NCBI GenBank assembly: GCA_023417975.1
Contig: JAEZDX010000313.1
Coordinates: 1 to 12,045, forward strand
Direction: 5' to 3'
DNA from: Bacillota bacterium
GTDB lineage: Bacteria > Bacillota > Clostridia > Clostridiales > Clostridiaceae
DNA: 12,045 nucleotides
The notes below the pieces were generated by a model. It did no database searches. It saw nothing but the letters and a program-made list of their open reading frames with translations, and had not been told where the DNA came from. The position numbers and the translations under genes were made by a program. This document shows positions 1 through 7,150 of this stretch, one piece after another (the stretch's first letter is position 1; each line of letters opens with the position of its first letter).

Positions 1-898
1 TTTTGCAGAACTCCTGACTTCTATTCTGCCTGAAAAAAAATTGGTCCAACCCCCCTATATGCAAAAAATAAGGCTTATTATTGGAATCAAGTATAAAATC
101 AATAAAACAATGCCCCATGGAAGGCAAAAATTTATTGACATGGAATATAGCATTTAGTGCAGTTTTATCAACCTCTTCAAATATGTCGGTTAATTTATCT
201 TCTGCTTCAAGAAAAATATCCCTTCCTAATACAGACCACTTATCCTGTCTCAATTTTTGCAAATATACTCTAATCACAACAGGATGGTTGTTTCTCACCT
301 GTATTTCAGGTATTTCAACAAACAACCATCTTTGCTGACATAAAGATGCGTCTATATAGTCACATATATGTCCTTTTTTAAAATACTGAGATCCGCTTAC
401 TCTGTCTGACTTAGGATCAGGTACTGCATATATTACTCTTGAAAGGCTTGCACCTCTTGATGGCATAATAATGTATTTTTGCTCATCTTCAGGCTTATAA
501 TTTCTTTCCGCTTTATCATAAATATGATAGGGAAGTAAGTGACTTCTTGTACTGCTAAAGGAAGAAAGCATATCCATTACCATCCATTGATCGAACTTAT
601 TGATATAATTTACAAGCTCAACTTGCTCCATTTCTTCTAATACTTTTCTTGTTTTTATACCGGCGTCATCTTTTTGCAAGCTGAAATTGAATATTACCGA
701 TGGAAATGAGCTATCAACTACTTTAACCTCTTTCTCAGTAATTAAATTACCTGTAACTGTTTTTGCCTTTAAATCTATATTATTAATGGGAAAAATAACT
801 ATTGGCTCCTTTTGCTCCGCACTAAATTCATTGAACCATAAGTGCATCCGCTTAGTGTATTCTTCCTCAATATCCTTAGAACATAAAATGCCTATCAC
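1..898 (-). CDS. YheC/YheD-like ATP-grasp-fold protein, partial (C-terminus beyond left edge), probable pseudoenzyme
   Basis: The frame runs open from about 904 to the left edge, so the stop lies outside and about 299 residues are visible. I prefer the GTG at 898-896: the AGGAGG at 911-906 is 7 nt away, but only 1 nt from the in-frame ATG at 904. Residues about 102-124 (FDQWMVMDMLSS... then LLPYHIYD) match the YheC/YheD pattern of 'KW-v-yklL...pyLPeT'. Residues 143-156 (IIMPSRGASLSRVI) align with the ATP-grasp 'lKP-nGs-GkGI' strand-loop, and the VIRVYLQK stretch with 'fDlRvlvQK'. The last visible part (MGHCFIDFILD...YFLHIGGL) aligns with 'mGElgiDi-lD...wliEvNskP'. The nucleotide-binding Lys, the Gly loop and the metal-binding Glu/Asn therefore appear replaced (Met-Pro, Ser-Arg, His-Ile-Gly-Gly). 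YheC and YheD of Bacillus are spore-coat-associated. The family call is fairly firm; the loss of activity is inferred from an alignment by eye. Confidence 0.72.
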   Translation of the reverse strand, partial: MIGILCSKDIEEEYTKRMHLWFNEFSAEQKEPIVIFPINNIDLKAKTVTGNLITEKEVKVVDSSFPSVIFNFSLQKDDAGIKTRKVLEEMEQVELVNYINKFDQWMVMDMLSSFSSTRSHLLPYHIYDKAERNYKPEDEQKYIIMPSRGASLSRVIYAVPDPKSDRVSGSQYFKKGHICDYIDASLCQQRWLFVEIPEIQVRNNHPVVIRVYLQKLRQDKWSVLGRDIFLEAEDKLTDIFEEVDKTALNAIFHVNKFLPSMGHCFIDFILDSNNKPYFLHIGGLDQFFFRQNRSQEFCK

Positions 899-904
899 GA
901 TCAT

Positions 905-912
905 CCCTCCTC
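905..912 (-). promoter_or_regulatory. Ribosome binding site that decides the start of the YheC/D-like gene
   Basis: On the minus strand GAGGAGGG sits directly against an ATG (904-902), too close for initiation. The in-frame GTG at 898-896 has 7 nt of spacing and is the better start. Confidence 0.65.
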
Positions 913-934
913 AATTTAGGTTATGTATAATCAT

Positions 935-957
935 GATATTTGGTGCTTAACAATATC
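935..957. repeat. Inverted repeat GATATT-N11-AATATC in the divergent intergenic region
   Basis: Perfect 6-bp arms at 935-940 and 952-957 lie between the likely minus-strand -10 (972-977) and the YheC/D-like start, where a repressor could act. The arms are AT-rich and short, so chance is a fair alternative. Confidence 0.3.
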
Positions 958-971
958 GTTTTCTAGCTTGT

Positions 972-1001
972 ATTATATTGCTTTATCCATATACATATAA
1001 A
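972..1001 (-). promoter_or_regulatory. Candidate promoter of the YheC/D-like gene
   Basis: On the minus strand a perfect TATAAT (977-972) is preceded, after 18 nt, by a weak TTTATA (1001-996). It lies about 75 bp upstream of the start. The -10 is convincing, the -35 is not. For the plus-strand GNAT-like gene the best I find is TTGTAA (1018-1023)-N17-TATGAA (1041-1046), which is weak. The surrounding 899-1133 region holds no gene that I can support. Confidence 0.3.
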
Positions 1002-1116
1002 AATATTGTGTCATTTATTGTAACACTGTGTAATATATACTATGAACAATAAATATAAGACTTTTCACCTCCCTTACTCAAACCATTGCTTTTATACAGG
1101 AAGATTTATTTACTTT

Positions 1117-1125
1117 GAAGAGGAG
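1117..1125 (+). promoter_or_regulatory. Ribosome binding site that decides the start of the GNAT-like gene
   Basis: GAAGAGGAG ends on the first base of an in-frame GTG (1125-1127), which therefore cannot be the start it serves. The in-frame TTG at 1134-1136 lies 8 nt downstream of the site. Confidence 0.6.
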
Positions 1126-1133
1126 TGTTTCAT

Positions 1134-2114
1134 TTGGATGAGTTTTCAAAGCTATCAGGCATAATTAATGTTGGTAAATGGTCTTTTAATGTTATAGATA
1201 TTTCTGACAAAGCTCTATACTCAAAATATATTGGCAAAACTCAATACCCCGCGAATTTATGGTCATCTAATTTTGACTTTTTATGGGCTATCTCTCAATC
1301 ACCAGCTAGAAAGGTGTTATGGAAACTCGTTGATGATATGCTTGTAACCTTCGGCTATTTAAGAAGCGGCTCGCTGTATTTGATATGCCTTCCTTTTGGA
1401 GCAGGCAGCATAGACAAGGTGTTCCAAGTAGTGACCTATTCTTTGCAATATTGTGCCGACTGGAACCGTTCAAAAGATCCGGGTACAGTCATTAAGGTAG
1501 TCAATGAGCAGCAGCTTGAATTTTTAAAGCAGCATCCCAAATTCAACGATTACTTCCATGTTACGGGTTTAGTAGGAAAAGAAAAATTTTTTTCCATCCA
1601 AAAGCTTTTAACCCTGAATGGAAAAGATTTCGGTACAATCAGAAGAAAGGTAAATAAGTTCAAAAGGACTTGTCCTAAAGTATTGGTACGTGAATACCGT
1701 AAAGAAGATTATAGTTCTGTTATGAAGCTCGGAGACTATTGGAGTGAAACTTCAGGCCAAAAATATTCTTATGTTTTTGACAATATATACTTCCATGAAA
1801 TCATCAAGCATTGCAAAGAACTTGAGCATATTGTACTTGTAGTTGAAAATGAAGGCAAGGTTATCGGAATGGTGTCAGGTGGTCCTCTTCCAAACGGGGA
1901 AGCCTGGTGGTGTCTTTCAAAGTTTATGAATGATTATGACGGTCTTTCGGAATTTTTGGTTATTGAAATTGCCAAGGAAATAAACAGAATCAATCCTAAT
2001 ATAGATAGAATGAATGCCGCAGAGGATCTTGGTCCCGGTGGGCTAAGATTTTTTAAAGAAAGGTTTCGACCTGTATTGGATTTAAGAAGATTCATACTAA
2101 AATTCAAAGGATAG
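1134..2114 (+). CDS. DUF2156/GNAT-like protein (phosphatidylglycerol lysyltransferase C-terminal domain family)
   Basis: This is a soluble protein of about 326 residues with no membrane segment. Residues 161-178 (LNGKDFGTIRRKVNKFKR) match the 'L-GK-f---R-kiN-F' stretch typical of DUF2156. Residues 295-314 (AAEDLGPGGLRFFKERFRPV) match the family's C-terminal 'N-eDlG--GLr-fK--f-P' signature. Between them, HIVLVVENEGKVIGMVSGG looks like the central beta strands of a GNAT fold. The family includes the catalytic domain of MprF-type enzymes, which move an amino acid from aminoacyl-tRNA to a lipid; stand-alone members are mostly uncharacterised, so the acceptor here is unknown. The MprF membrane flippase half is absent. 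The TTG at 1134 is preferred on ribosome-site spacing; a GTG at 1125 would add three residues. The gene is divergent from the YheC/D-like gene and ends before a bidirectional terminator. Confidence 0.7.
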   Translation: MDEFSKLSGIINVGKWSFNVIDISDKALYSKYIGKTQYPANLWSSNFDFLWAISQSPARKVLWKLVDDMLVTFGYLRSGSLYLICLPFGAGSIDKVFQVVTYSLQYCADWNRSKDPGTVIKVVNEQQLEFLKQHPKFNDYFHVTGLVGKEKFFSIQKLLTLNGKDFGTIRRKVNKFKRTCPKVLVREYRKEDYSSVMKLGDYWSETSGQKYSYVFDNIYFHEIIKHCKELEHIVLVVENEGKVIGMVSGGPLPNGEAWWCLSKFMNDYDGLSEFLVIEIAKEINRINPNIDRMNAAEDLGPGGLRFFKERFRPVLDLRRFILKFKG

Positions 2115-2167
2115 CTGCTAAATTTCTAAAACGAATTTGTTAATGCACAAACCCCCATATCTTTATA

Positions 2168-2200
2168 TGCAAAAAACCTGCATGCCGCAGGTTTTTTGCA
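2168..2200. terminator. Bidirectional rho-independent terminator between converging genes
   Basis: A perfect 14-bp stem, TGCAAAAAACCTGC (2168-2181) with GCAGGTTTTTTGCA (2187-2200), encloses a 5-nt loop (ATGCC). The core is CCTGC/GCAGG and each strand carries a six-T run inside the second arm, so it can terminate both the GNAT-like gene (plus, ends 2114) and the HD-GYP gene (minus, ends 2206). Confidence 0.88.
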
Positions 2201-2205
2201 CTGTA

Positions 2206-3270
2206 CTATACAATTAATTCTTCTACAACTAAATCCTTCTCATATTTTAAATCTATAAAATCATTTCCGTCAAACAACAGCGGCCTATTAAGATCATTTA
2301 TATTTACTTGAACTATTTTACATATCTTATCCGTATTTAATCTAACCTGCTCACCCATATAGTAGTTTACTATATGCTCTAAAAACACCTTGCAATATTG
2401 ATAATCCAGCTTTCCCAGGCTTTCCTTCTGAATAATCTCCAAAGCTTCAAAAGGACCTTTACTATGTTTATGAAATCTGTTTGAATTCACAGCATCAAAT
2501 ATATCTGCTATTGCGATAATTTTTGCGAAATCAGGAATCTTTTCCTCCTTAACCATCAATGGGTAGCCTTTACCGTCAAGTCTCTCATGATGCATTAATA
2601 CTCCCAGTGCCACTGAACTATCAAGGTTCGGTATTTTTTTTACATAATTATAGCCAATGACAGGATGGTTTTTTATTGCTTCAAATTCTTTTGATGTAAG
2701 CATTGAAGGCTTATCCAAAATGATTTTATCTATTTTCGTCTTTCCAAAATCATGAAGTATACCTGCATAGGTTAATAGATTGGTTTTTCTCTCATCAAGT
2801 CCGAGCCATTTTCCAAGTACGTGGCTAAGCGCAGCCACATTAACGGAATGTCTGTATATTGTATCTGTACCACTTCCATAAAGCACTATATTTTTCACAA
2901 CAGCTCTGGGTGAATTTAACTCGTCCTGTATATTTTTCGCAAATTTACGTACCTCTTCAATATCATTCATACCGTTACTGTACTCAAGGTCAAAAACTTT
3001 CTCGATATCTACTGCATAACTATTGAAGGTCTCTTCAATTTCAGCAACTGATTTCTCTTTAGGAATACTTTGAGTTTCCGATTCTTCATTCTTTTCAATA
3101 TAAACAGCAACCTTACCGTACAACATCCGTTCCTTTAATTTTTCGATAATATTTTGAGTAACAGTTACATCTGAACTTACCAATGTTACTCCATCAAAGA
3201 TAACATCCTCAGCCAGTATCATTGAAGGAACTAATTCACTGATGGTTACATAACTTTTGACTTTGCTCAC
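2206..3270 (-). CDS. HD-GYP domain protein, probable cyclic-di-GMP phosphodiesterase
   Basis: The product of about 354 residues should hydrolyse the second messenger c-di-GMP in the cytoplasm. Numbered from the GTG at 3270, it has the complete metal-site set: His141 (YRHSVNV), the HD pair 173-174 (ILHDFGK), His202 (KNHPVIGYNYV), HHE 227-229, DGKGYP 232-237 and Asp256 (IAIADIFDAV). The N-terminal 90 or so residues (VTISELVPSMILAEDV...) form the small beta-rich domain that often precedes HD-GYP in clostridia; its ligand is unknown. There is no membrane segment and no receiver domain, so the input signal is not visible. AAGAGGTG at 3286-3279 lies 8 nt from GTG 3270, whereas the longer frame from GTG 3291 starts upstream of that site. 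It lies 147 bp downstream of the ABC pair on the same strand, with no clear terminator between. I see no c-di-GMP riboswitch upstream. Confidence 0.9.
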   Translation of the reverse strand: MSKVKSYVTISELVPSMILAEDVIFDGVTLVSSDVTVTQNIIEKLKERMLYGKVAVYIEKNEESETQSIPKEKSVAEIEETFNSYAVDIEKVFDLEYSNGMNDIEEVRKFAKNIQDELNSPRAVVKNIVLYGSGTDTIYRHSVNVAALSHVLGKWLGLDERKTNLLTYAGILHDFGKTKIDKIILDKPSMLTSKEFEAIKNHPVIGYNYVKKIPNLDSSVALGVLMHHERLDGKGYPLMVKEEKIPDFAKIIAIADIFDAVNSNRFHKHSKGPFEALEIIQKESLGKLDYQYCKVFLEHIVNYYMGEQVRLNTDKICKIVQVNINDLNRPLLFDGNDFIDLKYEKDLVVEELIV

Positions 3271-3278
3271 AATTGAAA

Positions 3279-3286
3279 CACCTCTT
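3279..3286 (-). promoter_or_regulatory. Ribosome binding site that decides the HD-GYP start
   Basis: AAGAGGTG on the minus strand, 8 nt before GTG 3270-3268. The longest frame begins at GTG 3291, which is upstream of this site and has no site of its own. Confidence 0.65.
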
Positions 3287-3292
3287 ATCACA

Positions 3293-3346
3293 AGTAAGTA
3301 TAAATTTAAATATAGTTATATTTTCAATCAAAGTTAATTACTTACT
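3293..3346. repeat. Inverted repeat AGTAAGTA ... TACTTACT upstream of the HD-GYP gene
   Basis: Eight-base perfect arms at 3293-3300 and 3339-3346 are separated by 38 AT-rich bases. It could be a regulator site or a weak leader hairpin; it lacks the GC core and T-run of a terminator. Confidence 0.25.
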
Positions 3347-3417
3347 AATATATTCAACATATTTTTCATTTTCCCTCTGTACTTTTAATGAATTCAAATA
3401 AATTTTTGCAGATTTAG

Positions 3418-5286
3418 CTATTCTTCAATATTCTTGAATTGACTATAAAACATTCTGCTGTATACCCCACCTGCGTTAATCAATTTCTCATGACTGCCCT
3501 TCTCAAGAATTTGTCCATCGTCTATCACCATAATGCAATCTGCATCCCTAATTGTACTGAGTCTATGAGCAATTATAAAACTTGTACGTCCATTCATAAG
3601 CTTCAGCATAGCTTCTTGTATCCTCAATTCCGTTCGAGTATCTACACTACTGGTAGCCTCATCAAGGATAAGTATGGACGGATCGCATAAAATAGCTCTT
3701 GCTATAGCCAATAACTGTCTTTGTCCTTGACTTAAGTTTCCTCCGCTTTCAGTCAGTACAGTATCATAGCCTTTCGGAAGTCTGCTAATAAATGCATGGG
3801 CATTAGCCATAACTGCTGCAGCCATTATTTCATCATCTGCTGCATCTAATTTTCCATATCTAATGTTATCTTTTATTGTACCTGTAAAAAGGTAAGTATC
3901 TTGAAGAACTATTCCAAAACATTTTCTCAGACTGTCTCTTGTATAATTTCTTATATCTATGTCATCTATCAATATTTCCCCTCCGGAAACATCGTAAAAT
4001 CTTGCCAGCAAATTGACTATTGTTGTTTTTCCGGCCCCTGTAGGCCCAACCAATGCAATATTGCTCCCTTCCTTAGCATATAAATTTATATTTTTAAGTA
4101 TTTCAACCTCTGGATTGTATCCGAAGGACACGTTATTAAAAACAACCTTTCCCTTTGCAGTCTTTAGCTCTACAGCTTCCGAAACATCACTTGTTTCTTC
4201 GTCTTCATCCAAAACATCAAAAACTCGTTCTGCACCCGCAACAGCAGATTGAAGGGTATTAAATATATTAGCCAAATCATTTAGAGGCCTGGAAAACTGT
4301 CTGGAGTAGCTTAAAAACATTGCTATTACACCTACAGTTATATGCCCTTCTACTGCAAGTAAGCCTCCAACAGCGGCAACCGCGGTAAAACCGATATTAT
4401 TTATAACATTCATTAAGGGCATCAAATATCCTGACCAAACTAAAGCCTTTTGGCCTACCTTTTTCATTTTGATATTGATTTCTTCAAAATCTTTTATTGT
4501 TTTATCTTCATGATTAAAGGCTTTAACTACATGAATTCCTGAAATAGCTTCTTCAATTTGACTGTTTAAATTTCCAAGTTCCGATTGCTGGGCTTTAAAT
4601 AGCTGCTTCGTTCTTTTTGCTATAGTTCTAGTCAATAAGAACACAAGTGGTACTGTTATAAGACTTGCAGCAGTGAGTAGTGGACTTAGTATGAACATCA
4701 TAATCAAGGATCCGGTTATAGTAATGGCCCCATTCATAAGCTGGGTAGTGGACTGTGAAATTGTGCTGCTCACATTATCTATATCATTTGTAAATCTGCT
4801 CATAACCTCTCCATGTGGATGTGTATCAAAAAAAGCTATGTTAAGCTTTTGCAGCTTTGAGAATAGCGTTTTTCTAAGACCCGAAACAATTTGCTGCGAA
4901 ACTCCTGCCATGAGCCAGCCTTGAACAAAATTGATAGAAGCATCTATAACATATGCTACTCCTAAGGTGATTACCACTATTTCCAAAAGTCCGAAATTTA
5001 CACTTCCCCCTTTAGACGACATTGCATCAATAGCTTGTCCTATTAAGTATGGAACCGATAATCCAATAGCAGTATCTACCATAACTAAAATAAATATGAA
5101 AGCAAAGAGTTTTCTTTCACTGCCGAAATAGTGCCAAAGTCTTCTCATAGTTCTTTTAAAATCCTTTGGTTTCTCTACCGGTACCATACCTCTATGCCCG
5201 CCAAAACCGCCAGGTCTTCCAGGTCCTCGTCCGGCTGCTCCAGGCATGTTGAATTCTTGTACACTCTTGTTATTTTCCTTGCTCAT
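3418..5286 (-). CDS. ABC exporter half-transporter, catalytically competent subunit (BmrD/TM288-like) of a heterodimer
   Basis: The 622-residue product is one half of a type I ABC exporter: six membrane helices (about 60-335) followed by a nucleotide-binding domain. Motifs from the ATG at 5286: Walker A GPTGAGKT 414-421, Q-loop VLQDTYLF, signature LSQGQ 518-522 (non-consensus), Walker B ILILDEA with the catalytic Glu at 543, and H-switch His574 (IIAHRLS). Its Walker sites are thus canonical while its signature departs from LSGGQ, which marks the active-site-bearing partner of a heterodimer. The N-terminus carries a Gly/Pro/Arg-rich segment (about 14-33, MPGAAGRGPGRPGGFGG...) before the first helix, seen in other members of this subfamily. 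AAGGAG (5300-5295) is 8 nt from ATG 5286, and the start overlaps the previous gene's stop as ATGA, so translation is coupled. The longer frame from 5340 would run back into the upstream gene and is rejected. Substrate unknown; drug or peptide export is the usual guess. Confidence 0.93.
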   Translation of the reverse strand: MSKENNKSVQEFNMPGAAGRGPGRPGGFGGHRGMVPVEKPKDFKRTMRRLWHYFGSERKLFAFIFILVMVDTAIGLSVPYLIGQAIDAMSSKGGSVNFGLLEIVVITLGVAYVIDASINFVQGWLMAGVSQQIVSGLRKTLFSKLQKLNIAFFDTHPHGEVMSRFTNDIDNVSSTISQSTTQLMNGAITITGSLIMMFILSPLLTAASLITVPLVFLLTRTIAKRTKQLFKAQQSELGNLNSQIEEAISGIHVVKAFNHEDKTIKDFEEINIKMKKVGQKALVWSGYLMPLMNVINNIGFTAVAAVGGLLAVEGHITVGVIAMFLSYSRQFSRPLNDLANIFNTLQSAVAGAERVFDVLDEDEETSDVSEAVELKTAKGKVVFNNVSFGYNPEVEILKNINLYAKEGSNIALVGPTGAGKTTIVNLLARFYDVSGGEILIDDIDIRNYTRDSLRKCFGIVLQDTYLFTGTIKDNIRYGKLDAADDEIMAAAVMANAHAFISRLPKGYDTVLTESGGNLSQGQRQLLAIARAILCDPSILILDEATSSVDTRTELRIQEAMLKLMNGRTSFIIAHRLSTIRDADCIMVIDDGQILEKGSHEKLINAGGVYSRMFYSQFKNIEE

Positions 5287-7013
5287 TGCATTTTCTCCTT
5301 CCCGAGTTGGGATCGGAATATATCCTGATAAACTCCGCAATTTTCCATTAGCTCTTGATGCTTTCCCATTCCTACGATCTCTCCATCATCCAAAACAAGT
5401 ATCTTGTCTGTATCCATAACAGAAGTAATCCTCTGCGCAATAAGTATGCAAGTAACATCTCCAAGATATTCTTTTAACCCTTCGCGTATATTAGTCTCCG
5501 TTACTGCATCCACAGCGCTTGTACTATCATCCAGAATAAGTATTTCAGGTTTCCTAACTAAAGCCCTTGCTATAGCAATTCTCTGTCTTTGACCACCCGA
5601 AAGATTTACTCCTCCCTGTCCTAAGGTTGTGTCATAGCCATCGGTAAAGGTATTTATAAAGTCATTAGCTTGTGCAATAGACGCTGCAGTCTTTACTTCC
5701 TTCAAATTTGCATCTTCTTTTCCCCACCGTATATTTTCAAGAATAGATCCGGTAAATAATGTCGTCTTTTGAGGAACTACAGCTATAATTTCTCTTAACT
5801 TTTTTACATCCCATTCTTTAATACTTACTCCATTTACTTTAATTTCTCCTGAAGCGGCATCATAAAATCTCGGAATTAGATTTACGAGACTGCTTTTCCC
5901 TGACCCTGTTGATCCTATTATTCCTATAATTTCTCCTTTATTTCCTGTAAAGCTCACATTCTTCAATGCCGGCTTACCTGCGGAACCTTTATAAGAAAAA
6001 CTTACATTTTCAAATTCTATCTTTCCTTGTTGTCCTGAAGCTATAGCATTTTCGGTACCGTTCTTCATACTTTCTTCTTCTTCAAAAACTTCACCTATTC
6101 TTTCTGCTGATGCTCTTGCTCTTACAAACATATTAAATACGTTTGATATAACCATAAGGGAAAACAAAATTTGCGTCATGTAATTGGTGAAGGCTATAAT
6201 TTGACCCACCTGAATACTTCCTTGGCTTACCTTTCCGCCTCCTATCCAAAGTATCAAAACTATCCCTATATTTACTATTAGCGTTACACTAGGCGAAAAT
6301 ACCGACATAGCTCTCATAGCCCACACAGAATGAGAAACTAATTCATCATTGGCTTTTGCAAATCTTTCTTCTTCATAGTTAAATCTGTTAAAGGCTTTAA
6401 CTACTCTGACACCGGATAAATACTCTCTCATTACACTATTAACATCATCCAGAGAATTTTGTACTTTTCTGAATAGAGGATAGCTGATTCTTATGTTAAG
6501 ATATATAAGAAGAAATACAATAGGCACTATTGCCAATAAAATCATGGCAAGTCTTGCATTTAATCTTAAAGCCATTATTAGACTACCGATTCCCACTATA
6601 GGTGCTTTAACAAATATTCTCATCATACCATTAGAAAAATTTTGCACTTGAGTCACATCATTTGTCAATCTTGTAATTAAAGATGCTCCTTCAAATTTAT
6701 TTATATTATCGAAGGAAAAATGCTGTATCCTCTTAAAAAGGTCAAGCCTTAGGTCAGCCCCAAAGCTTTGGGAAACATTACTTGCCAAGTTATTTCGGCA
6801 TACCGCTGCTAGTGCACCAACTGCTGTTATGCCGAGCATAAGCATACCCATATGTATGACAAAGTCTATTCTTTTTTCTTTTACTCCAATGTCTACAATC
6901 TTTGACATAATAGTTGGCTGCAATAAATCACAAGTTGCTTCCAAGGATAAAAATAATAGCGCGAAACAAAATAGCTTCCAATATTTTAAAATATATTTCT
7001 TTAAAAAACCCAT
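5283..7013 (-). CDS. ABC exporter half-transporter, degenerate-site subunit (BmrC/TM287-like) of a heterodimer
   Basis: The 576-residue product has six membrane helices (about 10-300) and a nucleotide-binding domain. Motifs from ATG 7013: Walker A GSTGSGKS 367-374, Q-loop VVPQKTTLF, a perfect LSGGQ signature 471-475, Walker B ILILDDS where the catalytic Glu is replaced by Asp496, and the H-switch replaced by Gln527 (LIAQRIT). Its own ATP site should hydrolyse poorly, while its LSGGQ completes the active site of the partner encoded at 3418-5286. This matches the pattern known for BmrCD, LmrCD and TM287/288. It is the first gene of the pair and shares an ATGA overlap with the second. The start at 7013 is chosen because AAAGGA (7027-7022) lies 8 nt upstream; the ATG at 7037 would add eight residues and has no visible ribosome site. 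Confidence 0.93.
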   Translation of the reverse strand: MGFLKKYILKYWKLFCFALLFLSLEATCDLLQPTIMSKIVDIGVKEKRIDFVIHMGMLMLGITAVGALAAVCRNNLASNVSQSFGADLRLDLFKRIQHFSFDNINKFEGASLITRLTNDVTQVQNFSNGMMRIFVKAPIVGIGSLIMALRLNARLAMILLAIVPIVFLLIYLNIRISYPLFRKVQNSLDDVNSVMREYLSGVRVVKAFNRFNYEEERFAKANDELVSHSVWAMRAMSVFSPSVTLIVNIGIVLILWIGGGKVSQGSIQVGQIIAFTNYMTQILFSLMVISNVFNMFVRARASAERIGEVFEEEESMKNGTENAIASGQQGKIEFENVSFSYKGSAGKPALKNVSFTGNKGEIIGIIGSTGSGKSSLVNLIPRFYDAASGEIKVNGVSIKEWDVKKLREIIAVVPQKTTLFTGSILENIRWGKEDANLKEVKTAASIAQANDFINTFTDGYDTTLGQGGVNLSGGQRQRIAIARALVRKPEILILDDSTSAVDAVTETNIREGLKEYLGDVTCILIAQRITSVMDTDKILVLDDGEIVGMGKHQELMENCGVYQDIFRSQLGKEKMQ

Positions 7014-7052
7014 TTTCACTTTCCTTTCTTTTGTCATATATACCTATATTTT

Positions 7053-7081
7053 AGAATAATACCATCTTCATTGATAAGCAA
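7053..7081 (-). promoter_or_regulatory. Candidate promoter of the ABC exporter pair
   Basis: On the minus strand TTGCTT (7081-7076), 17 nt, then TATTCT (7058-7053), 40 bp before the ATG at 7013. It begins 10 bp after the upstream gene's terminator stem, where a new transcription unit is expected. Both hexamers are imperfect. Confidence 0.4.
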
Positions 7082-7090
7082 TACTGCAAT

Positions 7091-7127
7091 AGAAAAAACT
7101 GTAGATAATTTAAAATATCTACAGTTT
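7091..7127 (-). terminator. Rho-independent terminator of the penicillin-binding protein gene
   Basis: On the minus strand a perfect 12-bp stem (AAACTGTAGATA 7127-7116 with TATCTACAGTTT 7107-7096, 8-nt loop) is followed by more T, giving a six-T tail and then CT. It begins 24 bp after the stop codon. The stem is AT-rich, so it may leak. Confidence 0.75.
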
Positions 7128-7150
7128 AACTACATATTCCAGAAAAAATT

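Noticed and set aside
81..338. Plus-strand open frame of 85 residues
   Set aside because: It is antisense to the longer YheC/D-like frame, which has family motifs and a strong ribosome site; its own sequence shows no domain.
687..950. Plus-strand open frame of 87 residues
   Set aside because: It is antisense to the start of the YheC/D-like gene, has no good ribosome site, and runs into the divergent promoter region.
3334..3369. Minus-strand 11-codon frame after AGAGGG, a possible leader peptide before HD-GYP
   Set aside because: The spacing to its ATG is only about 3 nt, it has no regulatory codon pattern, and no attenuator hairpin follows.
3271..3417. Possible c-di-GMP riboswitch upstream of the HD-GYP gene
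   Set aside because: I see no GEMM-like conserved bases or paired helices; the region is AT-rich and mostly unstructured.
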